Below are positions 40,310 through 50,412 of a stretch of 64,000 nucleotides of DNA, piece by piece; position 1 is the first letter of the stretch; the number at the start of each line of letters is the position of its first letter. The notes under the pieces are model-generated. The model ran no database searches. It was given only the letters and a program-made list of their open reading frames with translations, and was not told the origin of the DNA. Made by a program: the position numbers and the translations under genes. The stretch is taken from positions 1 through 64,000 of the forward strand of contig JBOFEZ010000062.1 of the NCBI GenBank assembly GCA_051648365.1. The letters run 5' to 3'. Source of the DNA: JAGNZR01 sp051648365. Lineage in GTDB: Bacteria > Fusobacteriota > Fusobacteriia > Fusobacteriales > Fusobacteriaceae.

Positions 40310-41638
40310 ATGAAAGATGATTTAACACCTAAAAAAATAGTGGAAGAGTTAGACAGATATATTATTTCACAGGATGAAGCAAAAAAAAGCGTAGCAATTT
40401 CTCTGAGAAATAGGCATAGAAGAAAAAATATAGAAGATAATGAACTGAGAAATGAAATCACACCCAAGAATATAATTCTTATGGGAAATACAGGAGTTGG
40501 GAAAACCGAGATAGCCAGAAGACTTGCGAAAATTGCTCATGCACCTTTCATAAAAGTAGAGGCTACAAAATATACAGAGATTGGTTATGTGGGAAATGAT
40601 GTTGAAAGTATAATAAAAGATCTGGCTAATATAGCTCATAAACAAGTAAGAGAAGAGAGGATAGAAGTTTTAAGAGAGGAAAAATATCCCGTAGCTTTAG
40701 AAAAAGTAGCGAAAATTTACAAACCGTATGATACTCTCAACGATATCGAGAAAGAAAAAGTTATGAAAGAGATAGAAGCAGGTATACATGACCATGAAGA
40801 GATAGAAATTTCTAGAACTGAAAAAGACAAAGGAAAACCAAATGTTATAGAAGTTATAGGAGGGAATGAGCCTGAAGATGTGGAGAATATTCTGAGCAAT
40901 ATAATGGGAAGCATGAAAAATTTAGGAGATAAAGAAGAGAAAACTGTTAAAATGAAAATTGCAACAGCCCTTACTCACATTCTTAACAAAGAAATTGAAG
41001 AAACTATTGCCGAAGAAGATATTATATCTGAAGTAGTAAAAAGAGTTCAGGAAGACGGAATAGTATTTATAGATGAAATAGACAAAATAGTGGAGAGAGA
41101 GGATAGTAGTAGAGGAGAAGTTTCAAGACAAGGAGTCCAGAGAGATATTCTACCAATAGTCGAAGGATGTACAGTCACTACGAAGTTCGGTCCTATAAAA
41201 ACTGATCATATACTTTTTATAGCTGCTGGAGCTTTTTCACAATCTTCACCAAGTGATATTATGCCTGAGCTTCAGGGTAGATTTCCAGTTAAGGTGAAAT
41301 TGGAAAATCTTCAAAGGGAAGATTTTGTCAAAATTCTTACTCAGGTAAAATATAATCTTTTAGAACAATATGAAACTTTGTTGATTCAAGATAATGTACA
41401 GTTGAAATTCCAAAAATCAGGAATAGATGAGATCGCAGAACTGGCTATAAGATTTAACGATAAAGTAGAAAATATTGGAGCGAGGAGGCTCCATATGATA
41501 CTGGAAACTCTTCTTCGTCAAGTGATGTTTGAAGCACCTTATGAAATGATGAAAAAAATAATAATAGATAGAAAATATGTTGCCAAAATTTTCAAAGATG
41601 AATATGAAGAGGAAAACCTGGATAAGTATATATTATAA
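40310..41638 (+). CDS. hslU: ATP-dependent protease ATPase subunit HslU
   Basis: HslU is the AAA+ unfoldase that feeds the HslV peptidase. It shows the TPKKIVEELDRYI start, Walker A G59-N-T-G-V-G-K-T66, the GYVGNDVES pore loop (about 88-96), an inserted I domain (about 110-230), Walker B VFIDEID and the C-terminal docking tail ending NLDKYIL. Its length, 442 aa, matches the family. No hslV lies next to it: rdgB is 60 nt upstream and smc follows, whereas hslV normally precedes hslU. The partner should be elsewhere. Confidence 0.95.
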   Translation: MKDDLTPKKIVEELDRYIISQDEAKKSVAISLRNRHRRKNIEDNELRNEITPKNIILMGNTGVGKTEIARRLAKIAHAPFIKVEATKYTEIGYVGNDVESIIKDLANIAHKQVREERIEVLREEKYPVALEKVAKIYKPYDTLNDIEKEKVMKEIEAGIHDHEEIEISRTEKDKGKPNVIEVIGGNEPEDVENILSNIMGSMKNLGDKEEKTVKMKIATALTHILNKEIEETIAEEDIISEVVKRVQEDGIVFIDEIDKIVEREDSSRGEVSRQGVQRDILPIVEGCTVTTKFGPIKTDHILFIAAGAFSQSSPSDIMPELQGRFPVKVKLENLQREDFVKILTQVKYNLLEQYETLLIQDNVQLKFQKSGIDEIAELAIRFNDKVENIGARRLHMILETLLRQVMFEAPYEMMKKIIIDRKYVAKIFKDEYEEENLDKYIL

Positions 41639-41657
41639 AAGTTAATTGGGAGAGAAA

Positions 41658-44600
41658 ATGCATTTAAAAGCAGTAGAGATATATGGATTTAAGTCCTTTG
41701 GAGAGAAGATTTATATTGAGTTTGACAGTGGACTTACATCTATAGTAGGGCCTAATGGAAGTGGAAAATCCAATATAATGGATGCTGTTCTATGGGTTTT
41801 GGGAGAACAATCTTACAAAAATATAAGAGCAAAAGATAGCAGTGATGTTATATTCAGCGGAAATGGAAAGAATAGTAATTATGCTGAAGTTTCTTTAGTG
41901 ATTGATAATAGTGACGGCTATTTTTCTGGGGAAAATAATGAAGTTAAAATCACTAGAAAAATATTGAAAAGTGGAGATAATGAGTATTATATAAACGGTT
42001 CTAAAAGCAGACTTAAAGATATAAATTCTATGTTTTTAGACACTGGAATAGGAAAGAGTGCCTACTCTGTAATAGGACAGGGAAAAGTAGAGAGAATTAT
42101 TTCATCTTCTAATCGTGAGATAAAAGGAATAATAGAAGAGGCTGCTGGAATAAAAAAATTTCAGATAAGAAAGCAGGAATCTCTAAAGAATTTAAAATCT
42201 CTTAATGATGAGTTAGAGAAGATAGAATTAGTTGTTAAACAGGTAGAAGACAGTAAAAACACACTAGAAAAACAGTGTAAAAAAGCCAAGGAATTTTTGG
42301 AGATAAAAGATGAAAAGGAAAAATTACAGAAGTCATTACTTTCTTATGACTATAAAGAAAAAATAGAAAGTCTTGAAAAAATAACATATGAAGAGATAAA
42401 AACACTAGAATTAATAGATAAACTAAGCAAAAATTTAGATGAAAATAGTCAGGAATTTTTAGAAAATGAGCATGAACGTGAAATGCTTACAGGGAAAATA
42501 GAGGAAAATCTAACTAAAAACAGTGGGCTAAGAGAAAAAATTGAGATAGGAGAGCGTGAAAAGGCTAGAACAGGAGAAAGAATAGAATCTTTTAAAAGAG
42601 AACAGGAAGAGAAAGAAAGATACATAGGGAAAATTCAAGAAAAAATAAACTCTCATGAAAATATTGTTTCACATCTTTCACAAGAACTGGATAAATTCAA
42701 AACGAAACTTGAAGAGCTAAGTAGTAGTAATACTAAATACTCCCATGAGATAGAATTATTTGAAAAAGAAAAAAGAACTAAAGAGATAGAAATAGAGAGT
42801 AAAAAAAGAAAAATAATGGAGCTTGAAGTTGAGAGGTTAAAAGTTGTAAATGACATAGAAAATTCGGAAAGAAGAGCTAAAACTACTCAAGCTAAACTTC
42901 AAACTTTAAACGAAGACATATCTGTTCAAAAAATAAAAGTTCAAGAGAATAGTGAATCAGTTGAAAAATACTCAGAAAAAGTTATAGAAAGTGAAAAAAA
43001 GGTCCAAGAGATTTCTCAAAGAACAACTTTTCTTGAAAAGAAAATTTCAGAAACAAGTATGGAGATAAATAAATTTTCTGAAAAAATAAGAGAAAATGAT
43101 TACGAAGAAAAACGTGCCAATATAAAACTTCAAAATATAATCAGATTAGAAGAAAGTAATGAAGGGTTATATAAAGGAGTAAAAGAGGTATTGAATGAAA
43201 AAAATCCTGGGGTTTTAGGGATAGTTGCCAATATAATAAATATTCCAGAAGGCTTGGAAAAGGCTATTGAAGCTGCTATTCCAGGAAATCTTCAAGATAT
43301 AGTTACAGACAGCAATGTTACTGCCAAAAAATGTATAGAGTTACTTAAAGTGAAAAAATCCGGAAGAGCTTCTTTTTTAGCACTAGATACTATAAAAGTA
43401 TACGAACAAAAAAAAGAAGTTATAAAAAAAGATGGAATTTTAGGTCTGGGATCAGAGCTTATAACAGCATCTCCACAGTATAAAAAAGTTGTAGATTTTC
43501 TTTTGGGAAACCTTCTTATAGTAGATTCGATAGATAGAGGACTGGAAATTCTTAAAAAAAATCAGCACTCTGGAAATATAGTTACTATTGCAGGAGAACT
43601 ACTTTCAGCAAGAGGAAGAATAACAGGAGGAGAAAATCAAAATTCTCCACTTTCTCAGATGTTAGAAAGAAAAAGAGAGAAACAGAATTTAACCTCTCTT
43701 CTTGAAAAACTTAGAGAAAAACAAGCGGAAATAAATCTCCAGCTGGAAAAAAGTAAAAAATATCTTGAAAATTTGGAAGAAGAAATTTTTCATATTGATG
43801 CTTTAGAAGAAGAAAACAGAAAGAATCTAAAAGGGTTGAAAGATGAACTTGAAGATTATCAGCTGAAACTTGAAAAGAATAGAAGAGAACTCCAAATATT
43901 AGAAAGTGATTACCATGAAGAAAATACATATATAGAAGAGTTTCAGAAGAGAATTACCCAGTCTAGAGATAGCAAAGAAAATACTGATCAGATAATTTTC
44001 AGAATGAAAGGTGAAGTAGAAAACCAGGAAAGTGAAAATATCGATATGAATGAAAGAATCAGGGTAAAAAAAGAGGAGTATTCAGATATAAGAATTCTTT
44101 ATCTTAACAATGAAAATAGAATAATACAGTTAAATAATGAAAAAGAAAAAACTGAAAAAGAAAAAACTGAACTTGTAAAAGAACTTTCACAGGAAAAAAA
44201 TAGAAAAATTCAGTTAATGAAAGACATAGAAAAATGTAATGAAAAAATAATTGTTATAGAAACAGAGATTAAAGAATTTACAGAGGTCTATGAAAAAGAA
44301 AATGGTGAAATTAATCATATGAAAGTTCGTATAAATAAACTTTCATATGATGAGAAAAAACTTCTAGAACAAAGAAAAGAGCTAGAAAGTAATCACCTTA
44401 AAAATAGAGATAAACTTAATAAAGAAATTGAAATGATAGAGAGATTAAAAAATGAATTAGAGAGAATAGTCCAAGAATTGGAGATTTTGACGGATATAGA
44501 GAATTTAGAAATTTTAAAAGAAGAGTATGAAAAAACAAAGTCTGCTTTCAAAAATATTGAATATAAATTCAAGAATTTTGAAACAGTAAATCTCCTTGCA

Positions 44601-45170
44601 ATAGAAGAATTTGAACTGTTAAATAAAAAATATCTGGACCTTTCATCTCAATACAAAGATATGAATGAGAGTAGAAAAAAACTGCTATCAATGTTGGATG
44701 AAATTAGTGGAGAAATAGATCGTAAATTCAGAGAGGCTTACGGAGAGATTAGTACTAATTTTAACAATATGTGCAGAGATGTGTTGCAAAACTCAGAGGG
44801 GAAACTTCTTCTTACAGAGGGAGAAACTATTGAAGATTCAGGAATTGATATTGTAGTCAGATTTAAAAATAAAAAGCAACAATCTCTTTCACTTTTTTCA
44901 GGAGGAGAAAAATCTATGGTTGCCATAGCTTTTATAATGGCTATATTTATGTATAAACCAAGTCCTTTTACTTTCTTGGACGAAATAGAAGCAGCACTGG
45001 ATGATAAAAATACTAGAAAACTTATAAGTAAATTGAAGGAATTCACGGATCGTTCCCAGTTTATTTTAATAACACATAACAAAGAAACAATGAAAGAATC
45101 AGATACAATATTTGGAGTGACCATGAATAAGGAGATAGGAATTTCAAAAATAGTGCCTGTAAAGTTTTGA
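41658..45170 (+). CDS. smc: Chromosome segregation SMC protein
   Basis: SMC dimers form the condensin ring that organises the chromosome. The 1170-aa protein has an N-terminal Walker A GPNGSGKS (about 32-39), two long Lys/Glu-rich coiled coils (about 170-490 and 670-1010) and a hinge (about 505-660). The C-terminal head holds the LFSGGEKS signature and Walker B FLDEIEAALDD. ATG 41658 follows a GGGAG site at 5-nt spacing; the TTG at 41646 overlaps that site. It follows hslU by 19 nt. scpA and scpB are not in the window. Confidence 0.96.
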   Translation: MHLKAVEIYGFKSFGEKIYIEFDSGLTSIVGPNGSGKSNIMDAVLWVLGEQSYKNIRAKDSSDVIFSGNGKNSNYAEVSLVIDNSDGYFSGENNEVKITRKILKSGDNEYYINGSKSRLKDINSMFLDTGIGKSAYSVIGQGKVERIISSSNREIKGIIEEAAGIKKFQIRKQESLKNLKSLNDELEKIELVVKQVEDSKNTLEKQCKKAKEFLEIKDEKEKLQKSLLSYDYKEKIESLEKITYEEIKTLELIDKLSKNLDENSQEFLENEHEREMLTGKIEENLTKNSGLREKIEIGEREKARTGERIESFKREQEEKERYIGKIQEKINSHENIVSHLSQELDKFKTKLEELSSSNTKYSHEIELFEKEKRTKEIEIESKKRKIMELEVERLKVVNDIENSERRAKTTQAKLQTLNEDISVQKIKVQENSESVEKYSEKVIESEKKVQEISQRTTFLEKKISETSMEINKFSEKIRENDYEEKRANIKLQNIIRLEESNEGLYKGVKEVLNEKNPGVLGIVANIINIPEGLEKAIEAAIPGNLQDIVTDSNVTAKKCIELLKVKKSGRASFLALDTIKVYEQKKEVIKKDGILGLGSELITASPQYKKVVDFLLGNLLIVDSIDRGLEILKKNQHSGNIVTIAGELLSARGRITGGENQNSPLSQMLERKREKQNLTSLLEKLREKQAEINLQLEKSKKYLENLEEEIFHIDALEEENRKNLKGLKDELEDYQLKLEKNRRELQILESDYHEENTYIEEFQKRITQSRDSKENTDQIIFRMKGEVENQESENIDMNERIRVKKEEYSDIRILYLNNENRIIQLNNEKEKTEKEKTELVKELSQEKNRKIQLMKDIEKCNEKIIVIETEIKEFTEVYEKENGEINHMKVRINKLSYDEKKLLEQRKELESNHLKNRDKLNKEIEMIERLKNELERIVQELEILTDIENLEILKEEYEKTKSAFKNIEYKFKNFETVNLLAIEEFELLNKKYLDLSSQYKDMNESRKKLLSMLDEISGEIDRKFREAYGEISTNFNNMCRDVLQNSEGKLLLTEGETIEDSGIDIVVRFKNKKQQSLSLFSGGEKSMVAIAFIMAIFMYKPSPFTFLDEIEAALDDKNTRKLISKLKEFTDRSQFILITHNKETMKESDTIFGVTMNKEIGISKIVPVKF

Positions 45171-45194
45171 AATTTCCCCAAAATAAGATATAAT
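45167..45194 (+). promoter_or_regulatory. Promoter upstream of lpxK
   Basis: TTGAAA (45167-45172), a 16-bp spacer and TATAAT (45189-45194). It overlaps the end of smc. Confidence 0.6.
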
Positions 45195-45221
45195 ATAATA
45201 TAAAACTCTCAAGGAGAAGAA

Positions 45222-46235
45222 ATGGAGATTTTAGCATTTATATATTACCTGGTTACACGAATAAGAAATATACTTTATGATAGAAAAATTTTAAAAATAC
45301 GAGAAATTCCTAATTTGGAAATTTTCTGTGTAGGAAACATAACTGTGGGTGGAACTGGAAAAACCCCTGCAGTTCAGTTTTTTGTAAAAAAATTAGAAAA
45401 AATGGGTAAAAAAGTTGCTGTTGTATCTAGAGGATACAAAGGAAAAAGGAAAAATGATCCTCTTCTTGTAAGTGATGGGATAAAAATTTTTGCTTCTCCT
45501 AAGGAGAGTGGAGATGAACCTTATATTCATGCATTAAATTTGAAATCTCCTATAATAGTAAGCCGAGACAGATATGCGGGATGTAAGTTTGCTAAAAAAC
45601 ATTTCAATGTGGATGCTGTTGTCCTAGATGATGGCTTCCAACATAGAAAACTGAAAAGAGATAGGGATATTGTTCTAATAGATGCTACTAATCCTTTTGG
45701 TTGGGGTGCTCTTCTTCCTAAAGGAACACTTCGAGAAGATTTTAAAAAAGCTGCTTCAAGAGCTGGAGAATTCATTATAACTAAAGCTGATCTTGTAAGT
45801 GAAAGAGAAGTAGAAAAAATAAAAAGATACTTAAAGCAACAAGAGAAAAAACCTGTATCTATAGCTAAACATGGAGTAACATCTCTCTGTGATGCCAAGG
45901 GGAATGCAAAGCCTCTATTTTGGGTTGCAGGAAAGAGAGTTTTGTTATTTTCGGGACTTGCCAATCCCCTAAATTTTGAAAAAACTGTAATATCTCTTAA
46001 TCCTGAATATATTGAGAGAGTAGATTTTATGGATCATCATGATTTCAAAGAAAAAGATTTAGAAATGGTAAAAAGAAAAGCTGAGCAGATAAGAGCTGAT
46101 TTTATAATAACCACAGAGAAGGATTTTGTAAAATTTCCTAAAGATTTAAGATTCCCTAATCTCTATGTGTTGAAAATAGAATTTACTATGTTAGAAGATA
46201 ACACTCTACAAAATTACAAAAAGAGTTATAGATAG
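45222..46235 (+). CDS. lpxK: Tetraacyldisaccharide 4'-kinase
   Basis: LpxK phosphorylates the lipid A disaccharide at the 4' position. The 337-aa protein has the family's membrane-proximal N-terminus and the P-loop VGNITVGGTGKTP (about 38-50). It also has the VVSRGYKG strand, DDGFQHRKLKRD (about 143-154) and a FFITTEKD-like Asp element near the C-terminus. It lies about 8 kb from the lpxC-lpxB block and leads a new unit with the following unknown gene. The substrate is made by the products at 33165-37138. Confidence 0.94.
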   Translation: MEILAFIYYLVTRIRNILYDRKILKIREIPNLEIFCVGNITVGGTGKTPAVQFFVKKLEKMGKKVAVVSRGYKGKRKNDPLLVSDGIKIFASPKESGDEPYIHALNLKSPIIVSRDRYAGCKFAKKHFNVDAVVLDDGFQHRKLKRDRDIVLIDATNPFGWGALLPKGTLREDFKKAASRAGEFIITKADLVSEREVEKIKRYLKQQEKKPVSIAKHGVTSLCDAKGNAKPLFWVAGKRVLLFSGLANPLNFEKTVISLNPEYIERVDFMDHHDFKEKDLEMVKRKAEQIRADFIITTEKDFVKFPKDLRFPNLYVLKIEFTMLEDNTLQNYKKSYR

Positions 46236-46245
46236 GAGGCATAAA

Positions 46246-47043
46246 TTGAAAATAGAAAGAGAAAATATTGTTGAATACATCAAAGAATACGGGGGAGCCG
46301 AAGAAACACTGAAAGGTTTTTCGGAGGTTTTGGACAAGAGATCTTACTTTATAGTGAAGGAGTTTGAAATTTTCAGAAAGAAGATGAATATGGCACTTCC
46401 GGCAGTGGCATATCTTAAGAATTCTGATTTGGTAGCTCAAGCTATAGAAGAAAGTATGGATTTTAGAGAGCGTCAAATAATAGAAAAGATAGATAGACTT
46501 AGTAATATGGAGTTAAAAAAAGTAAAAGAAACATACTCGAAACTTCTTTATAAAAACAGTTTCGAATATATACTCAGATATGGAAAAGAGCTTCTTTTAA
46601 GAAGTCCTAAAGATTTTTTTGATATCACATATGAATTTGTTTTAAGTGATAATCCAAAGTTGTTGAAACCTCTTATGCTTTTAGCTTTCGAAAAAATCGG
46701 GAGATATGAAGATGAGTTTATTATTTTGCTTCTTTCTTATCTGACGAAAAGTCGTAGCGATTTCTCTTATATGGATAAAATAATATTGGAAAATGGGACT
46801 TCTCCTAGAAAAGAGATGGGAAGCTATATAGAAAAAACAGCAGAAAAAATAGAATCTCTCCAGGGATTGGCTTTTGTGTCTTATCTCAAAGTTGCTGAGA
46901 AATTTGAGGCAAAAGATGAAAAAATGAGCGAGAGACTTAATAGGTTAACAGAAATACATCAGAAAGAATTAGAACAATCGAATGACCTAATATCACTGAC
47001 TTCAATAGAAAAAGAAATTTTAGTAGTACTTCTAAAAAAATAA
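46246..47043 (+). CDS. Hypothetical protein, 265 aa
   Basis: I do not recognise this family. It is a soluble, mostly alpha-helical protein rich in Lys, Glu and Leu with no signal peptide and no membrane helix. The segments are heptad-like (ENIVEYIKEY, NMELKKVKETYSKLLYK, a C-terminal SERLNRLTEIHQKELEQS), suggesting helical bundles or coiled coil. Translation probably starts at a TTG with an AGGAGG site 7 nt upstream. It lies 10 nt after lpxK and just before a PTS EIIA gene, so it is in the same transcript. No function can be inferred beyond that. Confidence 0.82.
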   Translation: MKIERENIVEYIKEYGGAEETLKGFSEVLDKRSYFIVKEFEIFRKKMNMALPAVAYLKNSDLVAQAIEESMDFRERQIIEKIDRLSNMELKKVKETYSKLLYKNSFEYILRYGKELLLRSPKDFFDITYEFVLSDNPKLLKPLMLLAFEKIGRYEDEFIILLLSYLTKSRSDFSYMDKIILENGTSPRKEMGSYIEKTAEKIESLQGLAFVSYLKVAEKFEAKDEKMSERLNRLTEIHQKELEQSNDLISLTSIEKEILVVLLKK

Positions 47044-47068
47044 GATATTGAATATAGGAGATTATAAT

Positions 47069-47551
47069 ATGGAGATTATGGAAAAAAGCATTAAAAATGT
47101 CGAAAAAAACTACTCCAATGAGAATTTAATAGTTTATACAGAGGAAAATTTTACCAAAGATGAGCTACTCGCAAAGATGGTTCATCATATAAAGGAAAAT
47201 AGTGATGCTATCGGAGAAGAAAACGACTTTCTAAAAAATATTTTGGAGAGAGAAAAAATAGGAACTACAGCAGTGGGAACTGGTATTGCGATTCCTCATG
47301 CGAGATTTTCCGGAGCAAAAAAAATAGTATTATCAATATTTCTTTTAGCAAAACCTATAGATTTTCAGTCACCAGATGGGGAGCCTGTAAAATTGATTAT
47401 AATGGTAGGAGCACCACAAGAACATGGTAAGGAATATCTTACACTTGTATCTACAATAGTAAGAGCATTTAGAAATAAAGATTATCGAGAATCTGTTTTT
47501 TCTGCTAGAAGTTCTGAAGAACTTTTGAAAAAATTGGAGGAATTTAAGTAA
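47069..47551 (+). CDS. PTS EIIA domain protein, fructose/PtsN class
   Basis: This 160-aa protein is a single EIIA type-2 domain. The phosphorylated His is H77 in GIAIPHARF, the diagnostic sequence of the fructose/mannitol and PtsN group. The C-terminal LVSTIVRAFRNKDYRESV helix matches. There is no IIB or IIC gene nearby, so it may act as a regulatory (PtsN-like) phosphocarrier rather than in sugar uptake; ptsI and HPr lie 5 kb away. ATG 47069 has AGGAG at 8 nt; the upstream TTG at 47048 lacks one. It overlaps nadD by one base. Confidence 0.87.
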   Translation: MEIMEKSIKNVEKNYSNENLIVYTEENFTKDELLAKMVHHIKENSDAIGEENDFLKNILEREKIGTTAVGTGIAIPHARFSGAKKIVLSIFLLAKPIDFQSPDGEPVKLIIMVGAPQEHGKEYLTLVSTIVRAFRNKDYRESVFSARSSEELLKKLEEFK

Positions 47552-48156
47552 TGAAAATAGCCATATTTGGAGGCTCTTTTAACCCGATACATTTGGGACA
47601 CATCAAAATGGTTCAGTATCTATGTGAAAATTTTAATTTTGATAAAATTATTGTAATCCCTGCGGGGATACCTTCACACAAAGAAAGTTATTCTATTTCT
47701 GGATCAGATAGATATAATATGTGTAGTCTTGCTTTTGCTTCATTTCCTAAAGTAGAAATAAGTAGAATAGAGATAGACTCTAAAAAAATTTGCTATACAA
47801 TAGATACACTTATGAAACTAAAAAATATTTATAAAAATGCTGTCTTTTATGAAATTATAGGAGAGGATTCTGCAAATTCATTTCACAGTTGGAAAGATTT
47901 TGGAAAAGTATTAAAAGAGAGTCGAATAATTGTTTTTAAAAGAGAAGGACAGGAAAATCATATTTTTTCTGGAATAAAAAGTGAATTTATATTTTTGAAA
48001 ACTCCTTATTTTCAATACTCTTCTACAGAAATAAGGAGTTATTTGAAAAAAAAATTAAGAAGAGGTAACTTGAAAAAATTAAACGAAATGTTGCCAGAAA
48101 AAGTCTTGAATTATATTTTCGAGAGAGATCTTTATAATTTTACTGAAGGAGACTAG
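47551..48156 (+). CDS. nadD: Nicotinate-nucleotide adenylyltransferase
   Basis: NadD makes deamido-NAD from nicotinate mononucleotide and ATP. The nucleotidyltransferase signature GGSFNPIHLGHI (about 6-17) with the HxGH motif is complete. The later SSTEIRSYL element (ISST[ER]IR type) and the EIIGEDSANSFHSWKDF segment also match. At 201 aa the length is normal. It overlaps the EIIA gene by one base and is followed after 2 nt by the HAD phosphatase gene. Confidence 0.94.
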   Translation: MKIAIFGGSFNPIHLGHIKMVQYLCENFNFDKIIVIPAGIPSHKESYSISGSDRYNMCSLAFASFPKVEISRIEIDSKKICYTIDTLMKLKNIYKNAVFYEIIGEDSANSFHSWKDFGKVLKESRIIVFKREGQENHIFSGIKSEFIFLKTPYFQYSSTEIRSYLKKKLRRGNLKKLNEMLPEKVLNYIFERDLYNFTEGD

Positions 48157-48158
48157 AG

Positions 48159-48980
48159 ATGAAATTTAAGATGATTGTAACAGATTTAGATGATACGCTT
48201 CTCAATTCAGAGGGGAAAATATCAGAAAGAGATAAAGAAGCTATAATGAAAGCTCAAGAAAAAGGAGTTAAATTTATATTAGCTTCTGGACGTCCAACTT
48301 TTGCAATGAGACATCTTGCAGACGAATTACAACTTCACAAATATGGAAGCTATATAATCTCCTATAATGGAGCTATAATTACAAGGTGGGACGATAAAAG
48401 TGAAATTTTAAATGAATCGCTCACTAAAAATGATCTTCATAGGCTTTATGATTTTAGCCATAAGCATAAAGTTCATATTATAACTTATTTAGACGATGAA
48501 ATAATTTCTGAAAGTGAGAGTAAATATATAAATATAGAAAAAGAATTAACTGGAATGAATCATAAAATTGTCCCCTCTTTTAAGAATGCTGTGAACTGTG
48601 ATGGAGTGAAATGTATAATGCTTGAAAATCCAGATTATCTAAAAGAGGTAGAAAAAAAACTTAAAGAGGAACTAGGACATGATTATACAATAGCTATATC
48701 TAAGCCTTTCTTTTTAGAGGTAACTAAAAAAAACATGGATAAGGGAAATAGCTTAAAAAAGCTAATTCAGAATTTAGAAATTACTTCAGAAGAAATAATA
48801 GCTGTAGGAGATTCATATAATGATATTTCTATGTTGAAAATAGCGGGGAAATCAGTTGCAGTTGAAAATGCTAAACCTGAAATAATAGAAATGGTTGATT
48901 ATATAACGAGTTCCAACAATAATCATGGAATAGCAGAAGTGATAGAAAAATTTATATTGAATGGAGAGGGTAATGAATAA
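48159..48980 (+). CDS. HAD-superfamily phosphatase, Cof type
   Basis: This 273-aa enzyme belongs to the Cof-type IIB haloacid dehalogenase group, which dephosphorylates sugar phosphates and related metabolites. Motif I is DLDDTLLNSEGKIS (D8 nucleophile and D10), motif II FILASGRP, the Lys of motif III is in the GNSLKKLI region, and motif IV is GDSYNDISML. The cap domain is between motifs II and III. The substrate is unknown. Its 3' end overlaps the permease gene by 8 nt. Confidence 0.92.
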   Translation: MKFKMIVTDLDDTLLNSEGKISERDKEAIMKAQEKGVKFILASGRPTFAMRHLADELQLHKYGSYIISYNGAIITRWDDKSEILNESLTKNDLHRLYDFSHKHKVHIITYLDDEIISESESKYINIEKELTGMNHKIVPSFKNAVNCDGVKCIMLENPDYLKEVEKKLKEELGHDYTIAISKPFFLEVTKKNMDKGNSLKKLIQNLEITSEEIIAVGDSYNDISMLKIAGKSVAVENAKPEIIEMVDYITSSNNNHGIAEVIEKFILNGEGNE

Positions 48981-50373
48981 TAAAAAAATCTCAACTTTAG
49001 CTCTGGTTATGATAATTTTTATAGGAGTTTTTGGATTTGGGAATATAGCCAATAATTATAGATCTATAGGTCTAAAGTCAGTAACAATTTTTATGATGGG
49101 TGCTATACTTTTTTTTCTGCCTATGAGTCTTATAATGGCAGAATTTGGAGCTTATGCCAAGGATAGAACTGCTGGAATATATGCATGGATAGATATTGGA
49201 CTTGGGAGCAAAATGGCCTATATAGCCATCTGGTCGTATTTTGTAGCTAATATATTTTATCTTCCTACTCTTGCTACAAGAGTGCCGACTTATTTATCAT
49301 TTGTACTTCAAGGAGATTCTAATATTGAAAATTTAACTATGGCATTGTTGGCTACAATAACTATGATTTTTGCAGTGATTATAGGAATAAAATTTGAGAA
49401 TGGATTCAATAAGATATCTTCTGCTGTAGGATATTTATCTTTATTTGTTGCAGGAATATTTTTGGTTGGAGGAGCTTATGTATTTCTAACAGGAAATAGT
49501 AGTACTGCAATAGAGAGCGGAGCTTTTGCTTTTAAACTTTCAGACAGATCTGGTCTTTCTAGTTTTTTAAGTAGTTTTGCATGGATAATATTCGCTTATG
49601 GAGGTTCTGAAATATGTGGAACTTATGTGGATAAAATTGAAAATCCAGAGAGAAAGTTCGTGAGAGGAATACTTCTCTCATCACTGCTAATAGGTGTACT
49701 TTATATTTTAGGGATTATTTCTATTTCAGCTTTTGGAACGACAGACGAATTTTCTAAAGTATCTCTTGTAAATGCTGTAATAAGTGGATATGATTTCATG
49801 GGGAATAAACTGAATCTAGGAATTTGGTTTGTAAGGTTCATTGGATTAGCTTATACACTGATTACAATAGTGGCACTGGTTCTATGGTCGGTTGCCTTAT
49901 CAAAAATGGTTTTTAGTGAGGTGCCTGAAGGAACTTTTCCGAATTGGCTAACTGCAAAAAACAGATCAGGAGTTCTTAGAAATGCACTAGTATTTCAAAC
50001 TATATTAGCTCTAATATTTATAGCAATAACAACTTTAGGTGGAGATGCCGCCGAAGAATTTTATTATAAAGTTTATGATATGTCCACAATGGCTTTTCTA
50101 GTTCCGTATGTTTTTTTAGGAATAGCTTATATAAACTTCAGAGCAAAGGGGTATAAATCTCCTTTCCAAGCGGTTAAAAATAATTATCTAGCTTATACTT
50201 TGGGGGTATTAGTTACTACAATGGTTGCGGGAGCTCTTTTCTTTGCAGGAATAGATATTTCTAAAACTTTAAATGAACAGATGAGTACAATAAAGCTTTA
50301 TTATGGTGGATTATTCCTATTTTTAGCTATAGGGATGTTTCTGAAATTTATAAACAACATGTATTCTAAATAA
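48973..50373 (+). CDS. APC-superfamily amino acid permease (YjeM/GadC-like)
   Basis: This 466-aa protein has about twelve membrane helices and belongs to the amino acid-polyamine-organocation superfamily. The first helix carries the broken-helix glycine region (GVFGFGNIANNYRSIG) and the pattern resembles YjeM- and GadC-type permeases. ATG 48973 has a GGAGAGGG site, while ATG 48961 lies inside the preceding gene and on that site. It overlaps the HAD gene by 8 nt, suggesting translational coupling. The substrate is unknown. Confidence 0.88.
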   Translation: MNNKKISTLALVMIIFIGVFGFGNIANNYRSIGLKSVTIFMMGAILFFLPMSLIMAEFGAYAKDRTAGIYAWIDIGLGSKMAYIAIWSYFVANIFYLPTLATRVPTYLSFVLQGDSNIENLTMALLATITMIFAVIIGIKFENGFNKISSAVGYLSLFVAGIFLVGGAYVFLTGNSSTAIESGAFAFKLSDRSGLSSFLSSFAWIIFAYGGSEICGTYVDKIENPERKFVRGILLSSLLIGVLYILGIISISAFGTTDEFSKVSLVNAVISGYDFMGNKLNLGIWFVRFIGLAYTLITIVALVLWSVALSKMVFSEVPEGTFPNWLTAKNRSGVLRNALVFQTILALIFIAITTLGGDAAEEFYYKVYDMSTMAFLVPYVFLGIAYINFRAKGYKSPFQAVKNNYLAYTLGVLVTTMVAGALFFAGIDISKTLNEQMSTIKLYYGGLFLFLAIGMFLKFINNMYSK

Positions 50374-50412
50374 TTTGCTTTAAATTTACAACAAATATAA
50401 ATGGGAGGAATT

